Of a DNA stretch of 20,345 nucleotides, positions 15,199-20,345 are shown in pieces. The position numbers were made by a program, and so were the translations under genes. Below the pieces are notes generated by a model that saw only the letters and a list, made by a program, of their open reading frames with translations, made no database searches and had not been told where the DNA came from. Numbering within the stretch: position 1 is the first letter of the stretch; each line of letters starts with the position of its first letter. The stretch comes from Candidatus Blautia intestinipullorum (GTDB lineage: Bacteria > Bacillota > Clostridia > Lachnospirales > Lachnospiraceae), in contig DWVA01000020.1 in the NCBI GenBank assembly GCA_019120475.1, positions 1 to 20,345 of the forward strand. Reading direction: 5' to 3'.

Positions 15199-15582
15199 AT
15201 GAATTTGTCAGTAATCCACCATATAGCGATCATTGTATCGGACTATGAGGTTTCAAAAGATTTTTATGTGAACAGACTTGGATTTTCCATTGTCCGTGAA
15301 AATTACCGCCCGGAGAGGGACGACTGGAAACTGGACCTCAAAGTAAATGGTACCACGGAACTGGAGATATTCGGTGTAAAGAATCCCCCTGAGCGGGTTA
15401 CCAGGCCGGAGGCAGCGGGGCTTAGACATTTGGCTTTTTATACAGACAATATAGAAGAAACGGTAAAGGAATTAAAGGAAAAAGGCATTGAGACAGAACC
15501 GGTCCGGACAGATGAATTTTCAAAGAAAAGATTTACATTTTTTTCGGATCCGGACGGACTGCCTATAGAGCTGCATGAATAA
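15199..15582 (+). CDS. gloA2: VOC-family metalloprotein, glyoxalase-I-like (SMU1112c/YaeR type)
   Basis: A 127-residue, two-module vicinal-oxygen-chelate protein. The four likely metal ligands are in the standard places: His8 (HHIAI), Glu55 (ELEIF), His76 (LRHLAF) and Glu124 (PIELHE), so the metal site is intact. The YaeR subfamily resembles glyoxalase I but its reaction is not firmly known; methylglyoxal detoxification is an inference. ATG 15199 follows AGAGGAGA; a longer in-frame reading from an upstream ATG at 15166 lacks a ribosome site. It is the first gene of a four-gene same-strand run (gaps of 26, 31 and 31 bp) that ends at the terminator 17487-17529. Confidence 0.87.
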   Translation: MNLSVIHHIAIIVSDYEVSKDFYVNRLGFSIVRENYRPERDDWKLDLKVNGTTELEIFGVKNPPERVTRPEAAGLRHLAFYTDNIEETVKELKEKGIETEPVRTDEFSKKRFTFFSDPDGLPIELHE

Positions 15583-15608
15583 AAGAACTAATAAAGGAGG
15601 ACATCACA

Positions 15609-16232
15609 ATGCATATCACATGGTTAGGACATTCTTGCTTTAAAATTGAAAAGGACGGATTTTCGGTGATCATAGATCCCTATAAGGACGGGTCTGTTCC
15701 AGGATTAAAAAATATAAGAGAGAACGCTGATCTGGTGATCTGCAGCCATGAACACGGCGACCATAACGGCAGAGAATGTGTAAAGGTTACGGAAAAACCG
15801 GATTGCCCCTTTAAGATCACCGCGCTTTCTGTTTTCCATGACGACGCCGGCGGATCCCTGAGAGGGAAGAGCAGCATTACAATACTGGAAACCGGAAGCG
15901 AAAGGATCGCTCATTTCGGGGATCTTGGCTGCGCTCTTACCGCAGAGCAGGAAAGTCTTCTGGAGAATCTTGATCTGGCTCTGATTCCTGTGGGAGGTTT
16001 TTACACTATCGACGGAAAAACAGCAGGTGAGATCGTGAAAAAGCTCCATCCCCGGAAGGTGGTTCCCATGCATTACCGTGATGTAGATAAGGGATATGGA
16101 TATGCGGAGATCAGCACTGTTGACCCGTTCCTTCAGGCAGTGGGCAGCGCGGTATTTCTGGAGGCAAGCTCCATGGACACAGAAAAGGATTACAGCGCGC
16201 AGATGATCGTACTGGAGCCTGCCAATATCTGA
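15609..16232 (+). CDS. MBL-fold metal-dependent hydrolase (UlaG/YtkL-like)
   Basis: The 207-residue protein has the metallo-beta-lactamase fold motifs: the opening strand HITWLGHSCFKIE, then SHEHGDHNG with the HxHxDH set His47, His49, Asp51 and His52, a later Asp105 (HFGDLG) and His155 (PMHYRD). This is the short, single-domain form related to UlaG-like hydrolases, which act on small phosphate or lactone substrates or on nucleotides; the substrate cannot be read. A strong AAGGAGG stands 7 bp before the ATG. It follows the VOC gene by 26 bp. Pairing a glyoxalase-I-like protein with an MBL protein recalls the GloA/GloB pathway, but this protein lacks the glyoxalase II C-terminal helical domain and is not GloB. 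Confidence 0.88.
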   Translation: MHITWLGHSCFKIEKDGFSVIIDPYKDGSVPGLKNIRENADLVICSHEHGDHNGRECVKVTEKPDCPFKITALSVFHDDAGGSLRGKSSITILETGSERIAHFGDLGCALTAEQESLLENLDLALIPVGGFYTIDGKTAGEIVKKLHPRKVVPMHYRDVDKGYGYAEISTVDPFLQAVGSAVFLEASSMDTEKDYSAQMIVLEPANI

Positions 16233-16263
16233 CAGAAGGACATGGGAAAAGGAGAAAAAATAT

Positions 16264-17004
16264 ATGGCACTGTACGCGCTGGGAGATCTGCATCTGAGCT
16301 TTCAGGTAAACAAGCCGATGGATGCTTTCGGAAGAGTATGGAAACGTCATGAGCGTAAGATTGAGAAATATGTGAACCAGATCGTGGAATCAGGGGATAC
16401 TCTTGTGCTTACCGGAGATCACTCCTGGGGAAGAAAGCTTCCGGAATGCCGTGAGGATCTGGCTTTTATTGAGAGACTTCCCGGGCGTAAGATATTGCTT
16501 CGGGGAAATCACGATATGTTCTGGGATGCGAAAAAGACTGCCCGTCTGAATGAGGAATATGCGGGCAGACTTTTCTTTTTGCAGAACAATTTTGCAGCGT
16601 ATAAGGATTACGCTCTTGTAGGCACAAAAGGATTTACCTTTGAGGGTCCTTTTTATCTGAACCGGAGAGGGGAGATCATCGGATGGTATGAGGAGAAGGA
16701 GGTTCAGGCGAAAAAACTGGTTGACAGAGAAACCGCCCGTCTCAGGGAATCCTTCCGGCAGGCGGAACAGGCAGGATACCGGAAATTTATCATGTTCCTT
16801 CATTATCCTCCTACCAATATATTGGAAAAAGAGTCTCCTTTTACCAAAATCGCCGAGGAGTACAGGGCGTCTGCAGTAGTGTATTCCCATTGCCATGGGG
16901 AGAGCCGGTTCGGCGACAGTATACGGGGAGAGTTTCATGGGATTCCCTATATGCTTGTATCTGGAGATTATCTGAATTTTCATCCCGCCCTGATCGTAGA
17001 GTAA
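16264..17004 (+). CDS. Calcineurin-like metallophosphoesterase
   Basis: All five metallophosphoesterase blocks are present in this 246-residue protein: GDLHLS (Asp8, His10), TGDHSWG (Asp52), RGNHD (Asn82, His83), LHYPP (His180) and SHCHG (His209, His211). Together they bind two metal ions that hydrolyse phosphomonoesters or phosphodiesters. Block 2 reads GDHSWG where many family members have GDxxD or GDxxE. There is no signal peptide, so it acts in the cytosol. The substrate is unknown. The gene sits 31 bp after the MBL hydrolase gene and 31 bp before the GNAT gene, as part of one transcript. Confidence 0.9.
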   Translation: MALYALGDLHLSFQVNKPMDAFGRVWKRHERKIEKYVNQIVESGDTLVLTGDHSWGRKLPECREDLAFIERLPGRKILLRGNHDMFWDAKKTARLNEEYAGRLFFLQNNFAAYKDYALVGTKGFTFEGPFYLNRRGEIIGWYEEKEVQAKKLVDRETARLRESFRQAEQAGYRKFIMFLHYPPTNILEKESPFTKIAEEYRASAVVYSHCHGESRFGDSIRGEFHGIPYMLVSGDYLNFHPALIVE

Positions 17005-17035
17005 GGGTGTAAAAAGAGAAATAAGGAGGTCCATT

Positions 17036-17476
17036 TTGATCCGGTTGATGCAGGAAAAAGATGTAGACATCGCTGCGGAAATATGGCTTGACACGAATAT
17101 AGCAGCCCACAGTTTTATCAATTCAGCATATTGGTCAGATCATTTTGAAATGGTTAAAAAAATGCTGCCCCAGGCCGAAGTTTATGTTTATGAAGACAAC
17201 AAAGAAATACGGGGCTTTATCGGCTTAAATGAGAATTACATTGAGGGACTTTTCGTCTGCCGGGAATTTCAGTCACACAGTATAGGAAAACAACTGATAG
17301 ATTTTGCGAAAACAGTCAGAAGGGAACTGATTCTGCGTGTATACCGGAAAAATACCCGCGCAGTAAAATTTTATCAAAGAGAGCAATTTGAAATCATCCA
17401 GACCGGTATTGATGAGGATACCAATGAGGAAGAATATTCTATGCTGTGGAAAGATATAAAAACCGAAGTCCTGTAA
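17036..17476 (+). CDS. GNAT-family N-acetyltransferase (YjaB-like), TTG start
   Basis: A 146-residue acetyltransferase that would transfer acetyl from acetyl-CoA to an unknown amine. The N-terminal MIRLM..KD...AAEIWLDTNIAAHSFI pattern, the beta4 strand IEGLFV, the CoA-binding turn SHSIGKQLIDFAK and the closing F.R.QFE.I..G segment are typical of the YjaB-like branch. The start is a rare TTG at 17036: AAGGAGGT (17023-17030) lies exactly 5 bp upstream, and the resulting MIRLM N-terminus matches the family. The first in-frame ATG (17048) would trim the first strand. It is the last gene of the four-gene unit; a terminator begins 10 bp after its stop. Confidence 0.85.
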   Translation: MIRLMQEKDVDIAAEIWLDTNIAAHSFINSAYWSDHFEMVKKMLPQAEVYVYEDNKEIRGFIGLNENYIEGLFVCREFQSHSIGKQLIDFAKTVRRELILRVYRKNTRAVKFYQREQFEIIQTGIDEDTNEEEYSMLWKDIKTEVL

Positions 17477-17486
17477 CCGGGGATTT

Positions 17487-17529
17487 AAGAGCTGCCATAA
17501 GTAAATTCTATATTATGAGCCGCTCTTTT
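17487..17529 (+). terminator. Intrinsic terminator after the GNAT gene
   Basis: AAGAGC (17487-17492) pairs with GCTCTT (17522-17527); the stem continues through GC and CATAA/TTATG pairs with one mismatch and one bulge, around a 12-nt AT-rich loop, ending in TTTTA. Confidence 0.65.
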
Positions 17530-17614
17530 ATAGAGGAATAAACAGTAAAAATATCTGTATTTCTATTATAGCGATAAAGCTGAATTATATTGAGGAAAGA
17601 GAGGTATATAAGCT

Positions 17615-18139
17615 ATGAAATATCTGGTGATCATTGACGTACAGAACGATTTTGTTTCCGGTTCACTGGGAACAGCGGAAGCTGTTTCTATGCTGCCGCG
17701 TCTGCTGCAGAAAGCAGAAGATTTTGAAGGCGGAATCATAATGACAAAGGATACTCATGGAGAAGATTATCTGCAGACGCAGGAGGGGAGGAACCTTCCG
17801 GTTCCACATTGCATAACCGGAACATCAGGATGGGAATTTCCGGATGAACTGGAAAAATTAAGGAAGAAAAAACAGGCGAAGGTTTATGAAAAATCCTGTT
17901 TTGGAAGTTGGGAACTGGCAGAGGATATCGGCCGGCTGTATGCGGAGGGAAGGCTGGAATCTGTAGAATTGACAGGTCTTTGCACAGATATCTGTGTGGT
18001 ATCTAACGCCTTGATGATAAAAGCGGCGGCTCCGGAACTTACCGTATATGTGGATGCTTCCTGCTGCGCAGGAGTTACACCGGAAAAGCACGAGGCGGCT
18101 CTGGAAGTAATGAGAAGCTGTCAGGTGATCGTAAAGTGA
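17615..18139 (+). CDS. Isochorismatase-like cysteine hydrolase (nicotinamidase-related)
   Basis: The 174-residue protein has the alpha/beta fold of cysteine hydrolases. The catalytic triad is visible: Asp8 (VIIDVQNDF), Lys93 (VYEKSCFGS) and Cys127 in GLCTDICVVSNAL. Family members hydrolyse amide or ether bonds in nicotinamide, N-carbamoyl compounds or isochorismate. The opening DVQNDFVSGSLGT and the length resemble nicotinamidase-like proteins, but the metal-ligand run of true PncA (DxHxxxH) is only partly kept (TKDTHGEDYL), so nicotinamidase activity is not assured. The gene has GAGAGG before its ATG, no confident promoter in the 17530-17614 gap, and its own terminator downstream, so it is likely monocistronic. 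Confidence 0.85.
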   Translation: MKYLVIIDVQNDFVSGSLGTAEAVSMLPRLLQKAEDFEGGIIMTKDTHGEDYLQTQEGRNLPVPHCITGTSGWEFPDELEKLRKKKQAKVYEKSCFGSWELAEDIGRLYAEGRLESVELTGLCTDICVVSNALMIKAAAPELTVYVDASCCAGVTPEKHEAALEVMRSCQVIVK

Positions 18140-18165
18140 CAGTGTAAAAATGAGTGATTTATATG

Positions 18166-18207
18166 GAAAAATAATGGGGGATTTGCCGGAAAGCTCCCAT
18201 TCTTTTC
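18166..18207 (+). terminator. Intrinsic terminator after the cysteine hydrolase gene
   Basis: AATGGGGG (18173-18180) pairs with CTCCCATT (18194-18201) with one G-U pair around a 13-nt loop, and flanking GAAAA (18166-18170) can pair with TTTTC (18203-18207). The T-rich run follows. Confidence 0.75.
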
Positions 18208-18483
18208 TTTCAGGAAAAGCAGGAAAGACAGCATTGACAAAAAGATGATTCTGGAAGAATTTCAAAACCGGCGGTACAATTTTGCGAGTACAGCGAAAAA
18301 GTTTAAACTGATTGAAGAAAATACAAAACCAATCTTTATCAGCAGAGAAAAAGAGGTGCGGGAATGGTTGCAATGGTCTCAGGTGATATAGAAGATCTTT
18401 TTGAACTGGTATCTGAAGAAGCGTACACGGAAGAAACGGGATTGAAGCTGGAGGTTGAAACAGGGATAGCGGTTTTGATGTAG
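18208..18483 (+). pseudogene. Decayed coding remnant, possibly C-terminus of CRISPR helicase Cas3
   Basis: No intact gene is present, but protein-like sequence continues across two frames. Frame 1 (18245-18391) reads MILEEFQNRRYNFASTAKKF, then KLIEENTKPIFI and EVREWL, and then stops. Frame 2 (18364-18483) reads SGDIEDLFELVSEE followed by YTEETGLKLEVETGIAVLM and a stop. A further short piece before 18245 (SGKAGKTALTK) is out of frame with frame 1. The order F.(S/T)(A/V)A..F.LIE..T.P(I/V)(F/V)(I/V), then a terminal Y.E.TGL.L..E.G.A... pattern is what I recall from the extreme C-terminus of type I (especially I-C) Cas3; about 60-80 residues usually lie between, so an internal deletion plus frameshifts would be needed. 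No repeats or other cas genes are nearby. The coding remnant is fairly clear; the Cas3 identity is tentative. Confidence 0.42.
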
Positions 18484-18831
18484 AGAAGAACAGGAAATTC
18501 CGATTTTGGATAAGAGCAAAAAGAACCCCTGCTGATCGAACATAGTTACCAATATAATAATGTGTTTTGATAATAAAAGCAATGGTATATATGGGGAGGT
18601 GTTTTTAATAAGTTTGCTTGTGGGCCACAATAGTCAGGACAAGCTTTGCTTTCCACAAGCCAGAGTAGTTGACTTGGAATAAAAAGTGAAAAGAATTGTA
18701 TTTCATGACTCTGTGAGGCACTGCGATACCTCAAGGACTCATGTTGGTAAGGATTATTATAGAAAATCGAAATAAGAGTAAATCTGAACATTTTAGAGCC
18801 ATAACCTGTTGGCGTAGTATCTTAACGTTAC
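18484..18831. other. AT-rich non-coding interval with an 8-bp inverted repeat
   Basis: No gene with a ribosome site and family resemblance is found here on either strand; the short frames that exist match nothing I recognise. The interval contains GCTTGTGG (18616-18623) and CCACAAGC (18653-18660), perfect inverted arms 29 bp apart, a weak promoter-like TTGACT-N17-AGAATT (18669-18697) and a small repeat TGAGG-N10-CCTCA (18715-18734). Together with the remnant upstream it looks like scar DNA left after loss of a larger insert. Confidence 0.45.
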
Positions 18832-18860
18832 TTGTTTTTGAACGGCCGGAATGATACAAT
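18832..18860 (+). promoter_or_regulatory. Promoter of the nitroreductase/AlkD operon
   Basis: TTGTTT (18832-18837) and TACAAT (18855-18860) are 17 bp apart. The leader contains two copies of AACGGCCGG (18841-18849 and 18878-18886) and a short hairpin CCGGC-TTCTT-GCCGG before the ribosome site. Confidence 0.58.
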
Positions 18861-18935
18861 AGCGGAGAAGTCAGAAAACGGCCGGCTTCTTGCCGGAAGC
18901 GGGAAAAAACGGTTATAAGAATGGAGGGTACAGAA

Positions 18936-19466
18936 ATGAGCACAGAAAACGCAGTATTGGAAGCTATAAAAACAAGAAGGAGCATCCGGAAATATAAACC
19001 GGACATGATTCCAGGGGAAATCCTTGACAAAATCATAGAAGCGGGAACCTACGCGGCTACCGGAATGAACCGTCAGTCGCCTGTGATCATCGCAGTTACC
19101 AATAAAGAGGTGCGTGACCGCCTTTCAAAACTCAACGCGGAGATCATGGGGACGGACAGCGATCCTTTTTATGGAGCTCCAGTGGTATTGATCGTGCTGG
19201 CGGATAAAAGCTCGGCAAATTATATTTATGACGGAAGCCTGGTCATGGGAAATCTAATGCTTGCGGCACATTCTCTGGGAATCGGAAGCTGCTGGATCCA
19301 TCGGGCAAAGCAGGAATTTGAGCGTCCGGAAGGAAAGGAGATCCTGAAAACACTGGGGATAGAGGGCGACTATGAAGGGATTGGGCACTGTATTCTGGGA
19401 TATGCAGACGGAGAGTATCCAAAAGCGCCGGAAAGAAAAAAAGACTGGGTCTATTCTATTGACTGA
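18936..19466 (+). CDS. Nitroreductase-family FMN-dependent oxidoreductase
   Basis: The 176-residue protein opens with the FMN-phosphate-binding motif RRSIRKY and contains the family's AGTYAATGMNRQSP stretch, a central dimer-interface helix (YDGSLVMGNLMLAAHSLGIGSCWIHR) and the closing GYADGEYP segment. Such enzymes use NAD(P)H and bound FMN to reduce nitro compounds, quinones or flavins as homodimers in the cytosol; the natural substrate is unknown. ATG 18936 is chosen because GGAGGG (18923-18928) lies 7 bp upstream, whereas the in-frame ATG at 18921 overlaps that site. The AlkD-type gene follows after 27 bp, and an RNA methyltransferase gene after that, so the three are probably co-transcribed. 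Confidence 0.9.
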   Translation: MSTENAVLEAIKTRRSIRKYKPDMIPGEILDKIIEAGTYAATGMNRQSPVIIAVTNKEVRDRLSKLNAEIMGTDSDPFYGAPVVLIVLADKSSANYIYDGSLVMGNLMLAAHSLGIGSCWIHRAKQEFERPEGKEILKTLGIEGDYEGIGHCILGYADGEYPKAPERKKDWVYSID

Positions 19467-19493
19467 AGCAGTTCTTACAAAGGAGTATTCTGA

Positions 19494-20204
19494 ATGAAAA
19501 CAGTTTCAGAAAAAATACGGGAGGACCTTCTCGAAATGCAGGATCTTCCTTTCAGAGATTTTCAGGCTAAGCTCATGCCGAATGTGGAAAAGAAGAGAGT
19601 AATCGGAGTCCGAACACCTGATATAAGAAAATATGCGGGAAAAGCGGCAAAAGATCCAGATATCGGGGATTTTCTCAACGACCTGCCTCATTATTATTTT
19701 GAAGAAAATAACGTACATGCTTTTGTGATCGAAAAGATAAAAGATTACGAGACATGTATGAAAGAAGTGGAAAACTTTCTTCCCTATATTGACAACTGGG
19801 CTACCTGCGATATGTTTTCGCCTAAAGTGTTCGGAAAACATAAAAAGGAACTTCTGGAGGCGGTCCGCCGATGGATCGCCTCAGGAAAGACCTATACGGT
19901 CCGGTATGGGATCGGTATGCTGATGCGTTTTTTTCTGGATGAGGATTTTCAGCCGGAGTATCTGGATATCGTGGCGGGAGTTCGTTCAGAAGAGTATTAT
20001 GTCAATATGATGATCGCCTGGTATTTTGCTACGGCTCTGGCAAAACAGTATGAGGCTTCGGTTCCCTATCTCGAGAAACAGTATCTGGATAACTGGACCC
20101 ATAACAAGGCTATCCAGAAAGCTTGCGAAAGCCGCAGGATCAATAAAGAGCAGAAAGAATATCTCCGGTCTCTGAAGGTAAAAAAGAACAGTAAGGGAGA
20201 ATGA
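19494..20204 (+). CDS. alkD: AlkD-type DNA alkylation repair glycosylase
   Basis: A 236-residue all-helical HEAT-like repeat protein of the AlkC/AlkD superfamily. AlkD of Bacillus cereus removes 3- and 7-alkylpurines without flipping the base and relies on Trp109, Asp113, Arg148 and Trp187. Here the same set appears as Trp102 and Asp106 (DNWATCD), Arg137 (YTVRYGIGMLM) and Trp176 (MMIAWYFATAL), with matching spacing within each pair (4 and 39 residues). That makes a working N-glycosylase likely. An AAGGAG site lies 7-8 bp before the ATG. It sits between a nitroreductase and an RNA methyltransferase gene in one transcriptional unit. The Lys/Asn-rich C-terminal tail may help bind DNA. Confidence 0.9.
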   Translation: MKTVSEKIREDLLEMQDLPFRDFQAKLMPNVEKKRVIGVRTPDIRKYAGKAAKDPDIGDFLNDLPHYYFEENNVHAFVIEKIKDYETCMKEVENFLPYIDNWATCDMFSPKVFGKHKKELLEAVRRWIASGKTYTVRYGIGMLMRFFLDEDFQPEYLDIVAGVRSEEYYVNMMIAWYFATALAKQYEASVPYLEKQYLDNWTHNKAIQKACESRRINKEQKEYLRSLKVKKNSKGE

Positions 20205-20207
20205 GCT

Positions 20208-20345
20208 GTGACAGACTTTATTAACGTGAAGGATTTTTCATCGGAAAGCCTGAGGATTTACGGAGAGTATTCAGAAGTACAGCTTCTCAGATACTTTGAG
20301 CCGGAACCGGGAATTTTTATCGCGGAAAGTCCGAAAGTGATCGAA
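20208..20345 (+). CDS. SpoU/TrmH-type RNA methyltransferase, N-terminal part (runs off window)
   Basis: The 46 visible codons begin at GTG 20208, 3 bp after the alkD stop, with AAGGGAGA (20193-20200) placed 7 bp upstream. The pattern Y....E.QLLRYFEPEPGIFIAESPKVIE is characteristic of the N-terminal substrate-binding region of TrmH/SpoU-family rRNA or tRNA 2'-O-methyltransferases of Firmicutes. The SAM-binding trefoil-knot domain would lie beyond the window, so the target nucleotide cannot be judged. It is probably the third gene of the nitroreductase/alkD operon. Confidence 0.75.
   Translation, partial: MTDFINVKDFSSESLRIYGEYSEVQLLRYFEPEPGIFIAESPKVIE

Noticed and set aside
18150..18248. Short frame starting ATGAGTGATTTATATGG after the cysteine hydrolase gene
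   Set aside because: Its first half is the hairpin and T-run of an intrinsic terminator, so it is unlikely to be translated; only sequence after about 18208 looks protein-derived.
18208..18920. CRISPR array near the possible Cas3 remnant
   Set aside because: No direct repeat of 28-36 bp recurs here or elsewhere in the window.

Overview
The window looks like ordinary chromosome from a low-to-mid G+C Firmicute, most likely a gut Lachnospiraceae member (Clostridia). The reasons are strong AGGAGG-type ribosome binding sites, sigma-A promoters of TTGACA/TATAAT type with 17-bp spacers, dense short operons, and several protein types typical of that family: a tandem CmpB-type membrane protein, an FtsX permease with an N-terminus like those common in Lachnospiraceae, a triple PepSY protein and a YaeR-type VOC protein. 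The genus cannot be fixed from the sequence. No rRNA, tRNA, intact mobile element, prophage or CRISPR array is visible.

Layout. 1-2699 is a divergent metal-resistance locus: a truncated ArsR/SmtB regulator on the minus strand faces a stand-alone HMA metallochaperone and a Zn/Cd/Pb-type P1B-2 ATPase that lacks its own HMA domain. The HMA promoter is complete and is followed by a 20-bp perfect palindrome of ArsR-operator type. 2714-3671 holds a secreted triple-PepSY protein with 11-bp-period direct repeats just upstream of its -10 box and a bidirectional terminator. 3689-4987 (-) is a duplicated CmpB-family membrane protein. 5131-5714 is a small membrane methyltransferase. 5700-7067 (-) is a MATE transporter whose promoter has the 19-bp spacer and dyad of MerR-family control. 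7355-9685 is a large FtsX/MacB-type permease with no ATPase gene beside it. 9813-11051 is a Y-family DNA polymerase. 11075-12941 is an AraC-family regulator divergent from a lone pxpA. 12955-13452 (-) is a membrane-anchored GIY-YIG protein. 13618-15122 is a nucleotidyltransferase/EcsC gene pair.

15143-17529 is a compact four-gene unit (VOC metalloprotein, MBL-fold hydrolase, metallophosphoesterase, GNAT acetyltransferase) with an extended -10 promoter and a terminator. 17615-18207 is a single cysteine hydrolase gene with its own terminator. 18208-18483 is a decayed coding remnant whose reading frames resemble the C-terminus of CRISPR helicase Cas3; it is followed by about 350 bp of AT-rich non-coding DNA. 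18832 to the window end is an operon of a nitroreductase, an AlkD-type DNA glycosylase and the start of a SpoU/TrmH-type RNA methyltransferase.

No single novel multi-gene system stands out. The best leads are regulatory (ArsR palindrome, MerR-type MATE promoter, PepSY direct repeats, AraC/pxpA dyad), the orphan permease, the orphan pxpA, and the possible Cas3 remnant as a trace of a lost CRISPR-Cas locus.
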